A stretch of DNA of 64,000 bases from Phycisphaerales bacterium (GTDB taxonomy: Bacteria > Planctomycetota > Phycisphaerae > Phycisphaerales > UBA1924): the NCBI GenBank assembly GCA_022843545.1, contig JALHNL010000003.1, forward strand, positions 1 through 64,000, given 5' to 3'. The notes under the pieces are model-generated. The model was not told where the DNA came from, did not search any database, and was given only the letters and a program-made list of their open reading frames with translations. Both the position numbers and the translations under genes were made by a program. Of this stretch, positions 1 through 8,242 are shown in pieces (position 1 is the stretch's first letter; every line of letters begins with the position of its first letter).

Positions 1-1
1 C

Positions 2-658
2 GCCGAACTGGCGACGAAGGTGGAGGCCCTGCTCATCACCGCGGGCAAGCCGCTGACGGTTGAGCGATTGGGCCAGGCCCTGGGGCTCATCGCGCCCGAC
101 CCGGCGGAAGCCGCGGCGAGCGCCGCGCCCGCGGTCGCGCCCCCCGCCACGCCCGAATCCGAAGCCGCGCCCGCCGAGCCCGCGATCATCACGCGTGTGA
201 AGCGTCGCTCCAAGCGCCACGCCGCGGAGGGCCCCACGCCCCAGGACCGCCTGCTCGCGGCCATCAAGCACCTCAACGCGATCTACGCCGCGACGGAGCG
301 TTCTTTCCGCATCGAGCCCATGGCGGGCGGCTTCCGCCTGATGACCGTGCCCGAGTTCGGCGCGGTGGTCGAGGCCCTGCGCGGCGGGCAGTCGTCGGGC
401 AAGCTCTCCCGCGCCGCCATCGAGACGCTCGCCATCATCGCCTACAAGCAGCCCATCACCCGCGGCAAGCTCGAGGCCGTCCGCGGGTGCAGTTGCGGCG
501 AGGTGCTCAAGAGCCTCACCGAGCGGCGCCTGGTCACCGTCGTGGGCCGAGCGGAGGAATTGGGGCGCCCGCTGCTTTACGCCACCAGCAAGCAGTTTTT
601 GGACGCCTTCGGTCTGTCGAGCCTGAAAGACCTGCCCACGTCTTCAGAGCTGAAGTGA
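2..658 (+). CDS. scpB: Segregation and condensation protein B (5' end outside window)
   Basis: ScpB is the winged-helix kleisin partner that joins ScpA and SMC in the bacterial condensin complex for chromosome segregation. The frame is open from base 2, so the gene very probably starts left of the window; the GTG at 20 lies within the typical ScpB opening (E-A-L-L-I-T-A-G-K-P-L) and is unlikely to be the true start. An Ala/Pro-rich insert (about residues 30-60) separates the two parts of the first winged helix. The second winged helix shows the family motif AAIETLAIIAYKQPITR followed by LVTVVGRAEELGRPLLYATS. scpA would be expected just upstream. Identification is by the conserved ScpB core. 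Confidence 0.92.
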   Translation, partial: AELATKVEALLITAGKPLTVERLGQALGLIAPDPAEAAASAAPAVAPPATPESEAAPAEPAIITRVKRRSKRHAAEGPTPQDRLLAAIKHLNAIYAATERSFRIEPMAGGFRLMTVPEFGAVVEALRGGQSSGKLSRAAIETLAIIAYKQPITRGKLEAVRGCSCGEVLKSLTERRLVTVVGRAEELGRPLLYATSKQFLDAFGLSSLKDLPTSSELK

Positions 659-697
659 CCCGCCCCCGGCCCAGCGACACCGCGATCGAGCCTCCCC

Positions 698-1402
698 ATG
701 CGCATCCAGCCCACCGAGTTCGGAGCCGTCATCGTCACCCCCGAGGGCGAGATGCCCATCCGGCAGATCTTCGGGATCGGGCTCAACTATGCCGAGCACG
801 CCAAGGAGCAGGGCTCGGTGTTGCCCGAGCGTCCGGTGGTCTTCAGCAAGGGCATCCGGTCCGTCATCGCGACGGGCCAGCCCATCATCGTCCCCAAGAT
901 CTGCCAGGACCGCGAGCAGGTGGACTTTGAGGGCGAACTGGCCATCGTCATCGGCCGCCCCGCCCGCGACGTGCCGCGCGACCGGGCCGCGTCGTTCATC
1001 TTGGGGTACGCCGCGGCCAACGACGTCAGCGCCCGCTGGTGGCAGAAGCAGGGCTCGGGCGGTCAGTTCCTCCGCGGCAAGGGGTTTGACACCTTCTGCC
1101 CGCTCTCGAGCGTCACGCCCGTCGGCAGCGTGCCCAATCCCAGCGACCTGCGCGTCATCACCCGCCTCAACGGGCAGGTGATGCAGGACGGCCCCACCAG
1201 CGACATGATCTTCGACCCGCTCACGCTGGTCGCCGAACTCTCGCGCGGGCTCACGCTCGTCCCCGGCACGGTGATCCTCACCGGCACCCCCAGCGGCGTG
1301 GGCATGGCCCGCAAGCCACCGGTGTTTTTGAAAGCCGGCGACACGATCGAGGTCGAGATCCCCGGCGTGGGCAAAGTGTCCAGCCCGGTGAAGTTCGAGT
1401 GA
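698..1402 (+). CDS. Fumarylacetoacetate hydrolase (FAH) family protein
   Basis: A 234-residue enzyme of the FAH superfamily, which hydrolyses or decarboxylates acylpyruvate-type substrates with a divalent metal. The FAH core is visible: the opening IFGIGLNYAEHAKE, then VDFEGELAIVIGR with acidic metal-ligand residues, GYAAANDVSAR, and the C-terminal ILTGTPSGVGMARKPP with the final metal-site region. The length equals the single-domain bacterial enzymes (about 210-280 residues). It starts 40 bases after scpB and may be co-transcribed. The exact substrate (acylpyruvate, oxaloacetate or a catechol-pathway intermediate) cannot be read from the sequence. Confidence 0.85.
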   Translation: MRIQPTEFGAVIVTPEGEMPIRQIFGIGLNYAEHAKEQGSVLPERPVVFSKGIRSVIATGQPIIVPKICQDREQVDFEGELAIVIGRPARDVPRDRAASFILGYAAANDVSARWWQKQGSGGQFLRGKGFDTFCPLSSVTPVGSVPNPSDLRVITRLNGQVMQDGPTSDMIFDPLTLVAELSRGLTLVPGTVILTGTPSGVGMARKPPVFLKAGDTIEVEIPGVGKVSSPVKFE

Positions 1403-1495
1403 GAGGCCGGGAATCCCCGCTCCGCCCGGCCCGAGCGAATCTTGCGCGGCCCCCCGCCCCCGACCCACCCGCCTCAGGGGCCCTTCATCGCCCCG

Positions 1496-1717
1496 GATGG
1501 AACATTGGTCGCCACAAAACAAGTTTTTGATCGTGCGCGCGCGGCAAAAACAGAATCGAAAATGATCTTTGGTGGCACGAACCTTCCATCCGATCGTGCG
1601 CGCGCGACAAAAACAGAATCCAAAATGATATTGGGTGGCACGAACCTTCCATCCGACCCTGCGAGCGCGGCAAAAACAGAATCAAAAGTCATTTTTGGTG
1701 GCACCAACATTCCATCC
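1496..1717 (+). repeat. 63-bp tandem repeat, three copies plus an inverted partial copy
   Basis: Three consecutive 63-bp units occupy 1529-1591, 1592-1654 and 1655-1717. Each begins GATCGTGCGCGCGCG or a variant and ends CCTTCCATCC or a variant. The stretch 1496-1528 resembles the end of a unit in inverse orientation, so the array begins with a potential foldback. A degenerate continuation may follow to about 1790. Because 63 is a multiple of three, one frame encodes a 21-residue repeat, but I see no convincing gene start or family and regard the array as non-coding. Confidence 0.8.
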
Positions 1718-1961
1718 GACCCACCCCGGGCCCCGCGCGCCGAGCCCAAAAAGGCCTTTCCGCCGCCAAAACAGACCTCCCCCGCCCCCTCCCCCCGCTC
1801 CGCGGACGGATAACCCCCGCACAAAGACCCAAAGACGCGAAGCAGCGGACGGAAGGCCCGGCCAGCCAACACTGCGCAAAGACCGCGGGCCCGGATAATT
1901 TTTCGGCCGGCCACGAGGTCGCCTGTTGCTTGGCGTGCACTCAGGTTTGATTCTTTGCGGC

Positions 1962-1993
1962 TTTGCAGGTTTGCAGGTTTGCAGGTTTACAGG
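1962..1993 (+). repeat. Short tandem repeat, TTTGCAGG x3 plus TTTACAGG
   Basis: Four consecutive 8-bp units, the last with one change, lie in intergenic DNA. The array looks like a simple slippage repeat with no evident gene association. Confidence 0.75.
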
Positions 1994-2116
1994 CTTGCAA
2001 CTTCGCGGGGTTACCTCAGCGGTGGCCGAGCACCGAAGTCCAGCCGAAGCGCGCGGGACTTCCGTGGTACAGGAAGGGACTTCGATGCCGCCTGCCGGGA
2101 GGTCGCGTGGTCTTGA

Positions 2117-3190
2117 CTACCTGGCACCGGCTCGTGATGAGCCGTACTGCTTCCACACGGCGTTCATGTCAACCGTTGCCTTGGCTTCAATGAGTTGAGA
2201 AACGGCCTTGGCGGAGTAATTCTTGAAGACCTGAGACCTCACCCGCACTTCCTTGAAGCACTCCGGGTTGCTCTGCAACTTCTGGTGACGGATGAGAGCG
2301 AGTGCCTTTGGCGCGGTCAAACCAATCTTCTCAGCGACCTGGTTGAGTCCCATCGTGTAGAACCCCAGGTCATCCACCCGCTTCACGGCGACAACGGCGG
2401 CTCCGGGCGTGCCCTCGGGCACAAGCGTAATCGGGATGCCCTCCTTCTTCGTGATGCGCAGGTCGATGCTCGGTCCCGTGCCGGTTGCGGTGAGCGTTAT
2501 CGACGCGACGCCGGGAAACACCTGTTCCCACGTTGAGCCCTTGGCGATTTGATTGCCGAGTGCTGACAGTTCACCCTCGCTCGGTTGAACCCGCTCGCCT
2601 TTGATGGCCCCCTCCACAATCGACAGCCCTCGCAGTTTGGCCTGCGCCTCCAGTGCCTTCCGGGTTCCGGGACGGAGCAACTTCTTGACCTCGTCCACCT
2701 CGTGCGCGAAGAGAGCGGCGAGGTCGGTGGGCGGAGTCGTGGACACAGCGATTGCCCGCTGTGGGAGGTCAGCAGTGATGTTCTTCCCGAACACTCTGAG
2801 TGTGACATCCCGGAACAGGGTTAGCCCCGTGAGCATCTGCACCGCCAAGTGCTGTTCCGACAGCGCCACAAGATGATGCTCTGCCGCGTCACGCAGGCTG
2901 TTGATGGTCTGCAAAGCAACAGCCTGTTCGTCACTTATGAACTTCAGTCCACCATCGGAGAGAGCCTTGCGCACACACTGGTCAAATCCGATGGTCTGCT
3001 TGGCCCGTCGCTCGCGGATGCGCCCACCTTTGTGGAGAATGGCGGCTTTCAACAGCATCTCGAATGAATGGTTCAAGAAGATCAAAACCGCTTCAATCCG
3101 TCCGCAGTCCCAAGGGCGGTTGAAGTGGTCAATGCTCAGGAGGAGGGAGTTCATTCCCTTCTCAAACAGGTGCTTGGCTTCTTTCTTCAA
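2117..3190 (-). CDS. DUF3644 domain-containing protein
   Basis: A 357-residue protein of unknown function. The N-terminal third resembles DUF3644: an opening helix with FEKGMNSLLLSIDHFN, then EAVLIFLNHSFEMLLKAAIL and a later RDAAEHHLVALSE segment, a helical pattern reminiscent of HEPN-like or abortive-infection families. The C-terminal part (about 200-357) carries a beta-rich segment and a short helical end (GLTAPKALALIRHQKL) that could bind DNA. It stands alone between intergenic stretches and its codon use is less GC-biased than its neighbours, which suggests acquisition. DUF3644 proteins are sometimes found near defence genes; no such role is shown here. Confidence 0.7.
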   Translation of the reverse strand: MKKEAKHLFEKGMNSLLLSIDHFNRPWDCGRIEAVLIFLNHSFEMLLKAAILHKGGRIRERRAKQTIGFDQCVRKALSDGGLKFISDEQAVALQTINSLRDAAEHHLVALSEQHLAVQMLTGLTLFRDVTLRVFGKNITADLPQRAIAVSTTPPTDLAALFAHEVDEVKKLLRPGTRKALEAQAKLRGLSIVEGAIKGERVQPSEGELSALGNQIAKGSTWEQVFPGVASITLTATGTGPSIDLRITKKEGIPITLVPEGTPGAAVVAVKRVDDLGFYTMGLNQVAEKIGLTAPKALALIRHQKLQSNPECFKEVRVRSQVFKNYSAKAVSQLIEAKATVDMNAVWKQYGSSRAGAR

Positions 3191-3511
3191 GGTGTGGTCT
3201 CCCGCGCCGATCAGACAATCCTAGAAGTCGGCCGGGTTCCGTTCTGTGGACCGAACCAATGGCAGAATTGGCCGGCGGCACCAAGGTCCACCTCACCGGC
3301 CCTGCGCCACAACCCATTCCCGTCTGGCCTCACCGAAGTCACCCGACGACTCCCGCCGTGCCACAAAAATCCCGGGGCTTCGCGGGACTTCAATGCTCCC
3401 CACCCCCCCCACCCCACCCCGCCTTGAGCGAGCGGACCCGCCTCTCGGAGAGAGGTAATGCCCATGATCCGGCCGTCACTCCAGCGACACCGCCTCACCG
3501 GTGGCACCGGC
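3191..3511. other. Intergenic stretch, no gene seen
   Basis: Between the start of the DUF3644 gene and the HU terminator lie about 320 bases of Pro/Gly-biased open frames with poly-C runs. I recognise no gene, RNA or repeat. Confidence 0.5.
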
Positions 3512-3550
3512 GAAAAACAGAACCGGGCCCGCGCGTGGCGCGGGCCCGGT
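3512..3550 (-). terminator. Rho-independent terminator of the HU gene
   Basis: On the minus strand, about 50 bases past the HU stop codon, a near-perfect GC hairpin (ACCGGGCCCGCG paired with its complement, 5-nt loop) at 3522-3550 is followed by the U-rich run TTCTGTTTTT. This is a classic intrinsic terminator. Confidence 0.85.
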
Positions 3551-3598
3551 CGTTGTTCCGTGCTGTCGCACAGGCGGGACGCCTGTGCCACCGGCTTC

Positions 3599-3958
3599 TC
3601 AGACCATGCCCTTGAGGGCCTTGAGGGGGCGGATCTTCAGGACGGTCTTGGCGGGCTTGGCCTTGACCTCCATCATCTCGCCCGGCTTGAAGGGGTTGGG
3701 CTTGGTGGTCGCCTTGCTGGCGGGCTTGAACTCGCTCTTGACCTTCATGAGGCCGGGGACCACGAAGAACTTGGGCTTGTTGGCGACCGGCTTGGTCAGG
3801 TCGACCGACATGATCTTGGCCAGGGTCTCGAAGACCTGGGCGACCTGCTTGCGGGCCAGGCCGGTGTGGTCACCGATGGTGCGGTACAGCTCGCTCTTGC
3901 CGCGCGGCTTGGCGGAGGCGGTGAGCTTCGGGGGCTTGGGGGCAGCGGACTTGGCCAT
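3599..3958 (-). CDS. HU-family DNA-binding protein
   Basis: A 119-residue histone-like protein that bends and compacts DNA. A Lys/Pro/Ala-rich N-terminal tail (about 15 residues) precedes the HU fold: helices containing SELYRTIGDHTGLARKQV and FETLAKIMSVDL, then a beta region with FFVVPGLMKVKSEFKP and the arm-proximal N-P-F-K-P-G-E. The C-terminus VLKIRPLKALKGM fits the family end. The ATG at 3958 follows AAAGGAG; an in-frame TTG six bases upstream is less likely. Extended Lys-rich tails are known in planctomycete HU proteins. It is monocistronic with its own terminator. Confidence 0.88.
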   Translation of the reverse strand: MAKSAAPKPPKLTASAKPRGKSELYRTIGDHTGLARKQVAQVFETLAKIMSVDLTKPVANKPKFFVVPGLMKVKSEFKPASKATTKPNPFKPGEMMEVKAKPAKTVLKIRPLKALKGMV

Positions 3959-4149
3959 GTTCAAACTCCTTTAGATGCGTCTTTCGCCGCACATCCGGTG
4001 CGACGGTCGCGGTTCATGCTTGTTCTACCGTGGATTTCACGGCATTTCAAGCCCGCGGCGATGTGGATATCGCTTTTTCCCCGGGTTTCTTTGCACTTTT
4101 TTCCGAATTGTCCGCTCCGGGGCCTTCCGGGGCGTTTTTCGGGGCGTTT

Positions 4150-5520
4150 TCACGACTCGCGGCGGATCAGGATCGCCGTGCGGTCGTCGTGGTACGGGTG
4201 CCCCGCCACGAACGCGTCCGCCGCCGCGTCGATCGCCGCCAGGATTTCCACCGCCGGCTTGTGCAGCGAGGCCTTGATCACCTCGATGGCCCGCTCCTCG
4301 CCGAATTGCTCGCTCGCGGCGTTCTGGGCTTCGTAGTACCCGTCCGACAGCAGCACGAACACGTCGCCCGGCTCGAGCGTGAAGGGCTCCACCGGGTCGT
4401 TGGGCAGGTCCGGATCGATGCCCATGGGCATGCCGTTGGCCGGGCGGTTGTCGACCTGGCCGTTCTTCTTCACCAGGATCAGCGGGGCCTGTCCCATCGC
4501 CTCGTACACCACCTCGTGCTTCTGGGGGCACAGCCGCCCGACAAAGGCGGTGACGAACCGCCCCGGCGGCAGGTCCTCGCACAACTGGGCGTTGAGGTTC
4601 TTGGTGATCCGGTCCACCTCGCCACCCAGCCGGGTGCCCATGCGCACCATGGCGCGGAACTGGCCCGCGGACAGCGCGGGGCCGATGCCGTGGCCCGTCG
4701 CGTCGCCCAGGATCATGACCAGGCCGGGGTGCACGCCCCCACCACCTCCCCCACCCCCCTCCCCCCCCTCACCCCCCGACGGGGTGGCAAAGGCGTCCAG
4801 TTGCGAGAGGTCGATGACATCAAAGGCGTCGCCCCCGGTCTCCTCGGCGGGCACCGACCGGGCGGCGATGCTGTAGCCCGGGATGGACGGGACGCTCTTG
4901 GGCCAACTGCTCTGCTGGATGGTCTTGGCCACGCCCAGGTCGTGCTCGAGCTTCTTCTTGCGGGCCTCGGCCTCGATGGACACCGCGCGGCGCAGGGCGA
5001 TGGCCGCCTGCCCAGCCAGCACGCGGGCGAGGTCTTCGTCAAACGCATCGAAAGCCTCGCCGCGCTGCGGGTCTTTGTTCAGCACCTGGGCCACGCCCTG
5101 CAGTTCGCCGTCAAAGGCGACGAGCGGGATGGTGAGCATGTTGCGCGTGCGGTAGCCGGTCTTCTTGTCGATCTCGGGGTTGAAGCGGGCGTCGGCGTAG
5201 CAGTCGGGCACGTTGATGATCGCGCGATTGCGGGCCGCCTCGCCGGCGATGCCCTTTTCCACCGAGAAGCGGATGGTGGACGCGCCGGTGCCGTGGGCGC
5301 TGGTGATGAAGAGTTCCTTCGCCTTGGCGTCGTACTGAAACACGCTGGCGCGGTCCGCACGAAGGCAGTCGCGCATCGAGTCGACGATCAGGCTCAGCAC
5401 CTTGGGCAGGTCGCTGCTGCTGGCGAGCTTTTCCAGCACGGCTGTAACGCGACTCCACGTCGCGGCGTCAAGCGCGAACCCACTCGAACCGGCCTGTCCA
5501 CCTTCCCCACTGGCCTGCAC
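4150..5520 (-). CDS. GAF domain-containing PP2C (SpoIIE/RsbU-type) serine phosphatase
   Basis: A 456-residue cytosolic signalling protein. Residues about 30-175 form a GAF sensor domain (LRADRASVFQYD, GIAGEAARN, TIPLVAFDGELQGVAQVLNK). A helical linker (EAEARKKKLEHDLGVAKTIQ) leads to a PPM/SpoIIE phosphatase domain with metal-binding acids in GGDAFDVIDL, ILGDATGHGIGPALSA and LSDGYYEAQNAA, and a final HDDRTAILI. Such enzymes usually dephosphorylate anti-anti-sigma factors in partner-switching cascades; no partner gene is adjacent. The start is GTG after GGAGG. A run of glycines encoded by poly-C interrupts the phosphatase domain between the first two metal motifs. Confidence 0.88.
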   Translation of the reverse strand: MQASGEGGQAGSSGFALDAATWSRVTAVLEKLASSSDLPKVLSLIVDSMRDCLRADRASVFQYDAKAKELFITSAHGTGASTIRFSVEKGIAGEAARNRAIINVPDCYADARFNPEIDKKTGYRTRNMLTIPLVAFDGELQGVAQVLNKDPQRGEAFDAFDEDLARVLAGQAAIALRRAVSIEAEARKKKLEHDLGVAKTIQQSSWPKSVPSIPGYSIAARSVPAEETGGDAFDVIDLSQLDAFATPSGGEGGEGGGGGGGGVHPGLVMILGDATGHGIGPALSAGQFRAMVRMGTRLGGEVDRITKNLNAQLCEDLPPGRFVTAFVGRLCPQKHEVVYEAMGQAPLILVKKNGQVDNRPANGMPMGIDPDLPNDPVEPFTLEPGDVFVLLSDGYYEAQNAASEQFGEERAIEVIKASLHKPAVEILAAIDAAADAFVAGHPYHDDRTAILIRRES

Positions 5521-5613
5521 AACACCTCCAAGAGCAAGACGGACAGCATACCGAATCCCGCGACTGGCGCGCGGGGTTCACTGGCACGCTGGCGTTAGGG
5601 GTACGATAGGTCG

Positions 5614-6792
5614 GTGTCCGACACGCCGCGCAACCTCGCCAGTTCCTCGGGCCAGCCACCGGCCAAGGGGCGCGGCGCGGGCGTGAATCCCGTGAACCGC
5701 TTCGAAACGCTCAGCCTGCACGTGCTCCCCGAGCACATCGAGCACATCACCGCCGACCCCGACGAGCCGGACCGCCCGCCCATCACCACCGCGGTGTACA
5801 CCGACCGCTCGCGATCGATCATCAACCCGGTGGACTCGCCCGACCTGGGCATGGAGTGGACCGTGAACCCGTACCGCGGGTGCGAGCACGGGTGCGTGTA
5901 CTGCTACGCGCGCCCGGGGCACGAGTATCTGGGGCTGTCGAGCGGGCTGGACTTTGAGACCAAGATCATCGCCAAGCGCGATGCCGCCGCGCTGCTGCGG
6001 GCCGAGTTCATGAAGCCGGGATGGAAGGGTCAGACCATCGCCCTCAGCGGCGTGACCGACCCGTACCAGCCGGTGGAGGCGAAGCTGGGGATCACGCGGG
6101 CGATCCTGCAGGTGTGCGCCGAGTTCCGCCAGCCCATCACCATCGTGACCAAGAACCGCCTGGTGACGCGCGACATCGATCTGCTGGCGGACCTGGCGCG
6201 GGATGGTGCGGCGGCGGTGGCCGTGAGCCTGACGACGCTGGACCCCGCGCTGTCGAGGATCATGGAGCCCCGCGCCAGCGCGCCCGCCGCGCGACTCGCG
6301 GCGATGCGGGCGCTGGCCGACGCGGGCATCCCCGTCCGCGTGATGACCGCGCCGATCATCCCGGGGATCAACGACCGCGAACTGCCCGCGCTGCTGGGCG
6401 CCGCCGCGGGCGCGGGGGCCACGGGCGCGGGGTATGTGCTGGTGCGTTTGCCCTATCAGAACAAGGCGATCTTCGTGGAGTGGCTCGAGCGCCACTTCCC
6501 CGACCGCGCCGCGCGGGTGCAGAGCCTGCTGAAGCAGTGCCACGACGGTCGGCTGTATAGCGCCGACTTCGGCGCGCGCCAGCGCGGGACCGGCCCTGTC
6601 GCGAAGATGATCGCCGACACGTTCCGTGTGTTTGCGGCGCGGGAGGGGCTGCTGCCCCGGGGCCGCACGCTCACACCCGAAGAGCTTGAGGACGAGGTCG
6701 CGACGCACCAGAGCGTGGTGCAGAGGCGTAGACCCACGCCCTTCCGCCGGCCCCAGCCGCCGCGCGAGCCCTCGCTGTTCGACTTCACGTGA
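5614..6792 (+). CDS. PA0069-family radical SAM protein
   Basis: A 392-residue iron-sulfur enzyme. The radical SAM motif C-x3-C-x2-C is seen as CEHGCVYCYARP, preceded by MEWTVNPYRGC as in the PA0069/SplB-like group. Later blocks typical of the group are LSGVTDPYQPVEAK, TIVTKNRLVTRDIDLL and the Arg/Pro-rich C-terminus ending PSLFDFT. The biochemical reaction of this family is not established. GTG start; the gene is divergent from the GAF-phosphatase with 93 bases between them and ends 10 bases from the convergent purD. Confidence 0.88.
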   Translation: MSDTPRNLASSSGQPPAKGRGAGVNPVNRFETLSLHVLPEHIEHITADPDEPDRPPITTAVYTDRSRSIINPVDSPDLGMEWTVNPYRGCEHGCVYCYARPGHEYLGLSSGLDFETKIIAKRDAAALLRAEFMKPGWKGQTIALSGVTDPYQPVEAKLGITRAILQVCAEFRQPITIVTKNRLVTRDIDLLADLARDGAAAVAVSLTTLDPALSRIMEPRASAPAARLAAMRALADAGIPVRVMTAPIIPGINDRELPALLGAAAGAGATGAGYVLVRLPYQNKAIFVEWLERHFPDRAARVQSLLKQCHDGRLYSADFGARQRGTGPVAKMIADTFRVFAAREGLLPRGRTLTPEELEDEVATHQSVVQRRRPTPFRRPQPPREPSLFDFT

Positions 6793-6801
6793 CCGTGCCC
6801 G

Positions 6802-8142
6802 TCAGCCGACGACGTCGGTCCCGATGTCGCGGCGCAGCACCTTGCCCTCGAACTGAATCCGATCGGCGGCGGCGTAGGCCCGCTTGCGGGCCTCGTTCAC
6901 ATCAGCCCCCACCGCCGTGACGCTCAGCACGCGCCCGCCCGCGGTGACCAGCCGTCCCTCGGCGTCGCGGCGCACACCGCCCATGAAGACCTCCACGCCC
7001 TCGACCTGTCGCGCTTCGTCGATGCCCGTGATGACCTGGCCGGTGCGCGGGTTGTCGGGGTAGCCCTGCGCAGCCAGCACGACGCAGACCGCCGCGCCGG
7101 GCCTAAAGGACAGGTCCACCTTGTCGAGCCCGCGCGAGCCGGTGGCGAGCATGATCTCGACCAGATCGCCCTGGAGCCTCGACATGAGCACCTGGCACTC
7201 GGGGTCGCCGAAGCGGACGTTGTACTCCAGCACCTTGGGCCCGGCGGGGGTGAGCATGAGCCCGACGTAGAGCACGCCGCGGTACTCGATGCCGTCGCGT
7301 CGCAGCGCGTCGATCGTGGGGACGACCACATCGCGCTCGATCTTGGCGAGCAGGCGCTCGTCGAGCGCGGGCGAGGGGCAGAGCGAGCCCATGCCGCCGG
7401 TGTTGGGCCCGGTGGCGCCGTCGCCCAGCCGCTTGTGGTCCTGGCAGGCGTCGAGCATGAAGATGTTCTTGCCGTCTACCAGCGCGAAGACACTGACCTC
7501 GCGCCCCTTCAGGCGTTCCTCGATCACCACCTTGTCGCCCGCGGCGCCGAAGGCCTTCTTGACCATGATCTGCTCGAGCGCCGCGATGGCCTCGGGCAGA
7601 CTGGCGGGCACGAACACGCCCTTGCCCTTGGCGAGCCCCGCCGCCTTGATCACCTGCGCCGACTCGCGCGACTCCAGATACGCCTTGGCCGCACCGAAGT
7701 CGGTGAAGGTCCGGGCGTCGGCCGTGGGGATCAGCGACGAGCGCATGAGTTCCTTGGAGAAGGCCTTGTCGCTCTCGAGCTGGGCGGCCGCCTGGCTGGG
7801 ACCGAAGACCGCCTGCACGCAGCCCTTGAGCCCGCCGCTGCTCTTACCGGCCATGCTCTGCTCGCCCAGCAGCGCGTCGCTGAGCCCGGCGGCCAGCGGC
7901 TCCTCGGGCCCGATGACGGCGAGCTGCACGCGGTTGGCGAGGCAGAAGTTCTGGAGCCGCATGGTGTTCTTGGGGTCAAGCAACACGTCGGCGGGGGCGG
8001 CGAGGGCGGAGATGCCCGGGTTCTCCGGGTTGGCGGTGAAGAGCTGCCCGAGCCTTGGCGACTGGCGGAGCTTCCACGCGATGGCGTGCTCGCGCGCGCC
8101 GGAGCCGATGAGCAGGACGTTGATCTTCGAGGGGTCGGGCAT
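6802..8142 (-). CDS. purD: Phosphoribosylamine-glycine ligase
   Basis: PurD joins glycine to 5-phosphoribosylamine with ATP to give GAR, the second step of purine synthesis. The 446-residue protein has the usual ATP-grasp organisation: an N-terminal domain with VLLIGSGAREHAIAWKL, VQLAVIGPEEPLAAGLSD, the ATP-grasp core with VIKAAGLAKGKGVFVP, the DACQDHKRLGDGATGPNTGG motif and a C-terminal RFGDPECQVL. The ATG at 8142 is chosen because the family starts directly before the beta strand INVLLIGSG; the extra 12 upstream codons are unlikely to be translated. The downstream end converges on the radical SAM gene. Confidence 0.95.
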   Translation of the reverse strand: MPDPSKINVLLIGSGAREHAIAWKLRQSPRLGQLFTANPENPGISALAAPADVLLDPKNTMRLQNFCLANRVQLAVIGPEEPLAAGLSDALLGEQSMAGKSSGGLKGCVQAVFGPSQAAAQLESDKAFSKELMRSSLIPTADARTFTDFGAAKAYLESRESAQVIKAAGLAKGKGVFVPASLPEAIAALEQIMVKKAFGAAGDKVVIEERLKGREVSVFALVDGKNIFMLDACQDHKRLGDGATGPNTGGMGSLCPSPALDERLLAKIERDVVVPTIDALRRDGIEYRGVLYVGLMLTPAGPKVLEYNVRFGDPECQVLMSRLQGDLVEIMLATGSRGLDKVDLSFRPGAAVCVVLAAQGYPDNPRTGQVITGIDEARQVEGVEVFMGGVRRDAEGRLVTAGGRVLSVTAVGADVNEARKRAYAAADRIQFEGKVLRRDIGTDVVG

Positions 8143-8170
8143 CGCGGGCAGGATAGCGGGCGCCGAGGCC

Positions 8171-8206
8171 AAAAACACAAGCCCCGGGCACAGGGCCCGG
8201 GGCTTG
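8171..8206 (-). terminator. Intrinsic terminator of the PEP-CTERM-like gene
   Basis: The hairpin CAAGCCCCGGG / CCCGGGGCTTG (8178-8188 with 8196-8206) is followed on the minus strand by TGTTTTT. It lies about 40 bases past the stop of the gene at 8243-8989 and just ahead of purD. Confidence 0.85.
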
Positions 8207-8242
8207 CTTGGGTCACACGATGTGGACCGTCAGGTCACGCGA

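Larger units (their letters stand above)
1403..2116. other. Intergenic stretch without a credible gene
   Basis: About 700 bases between the FAH-family gene and the DUF3644 gene. Apart from the 63-bp array and the 8-bp array I see only GC-rich low-complexity sequence. The open frames here are all repeat-derived or compositionally biased and lack family similarity. Confidence 0.6.

Noticed and set aside
1529-1717. Possible CRISPR array
   Set aside because: The 63-bp units follow each other directly without unique spacers and no cas gene is nearby.
1442-1813. A gene encoding 21-residue repeats
   Set aside because: There is no ribosome site or homology and the frame exists only because the repeat unit is 63 bp.
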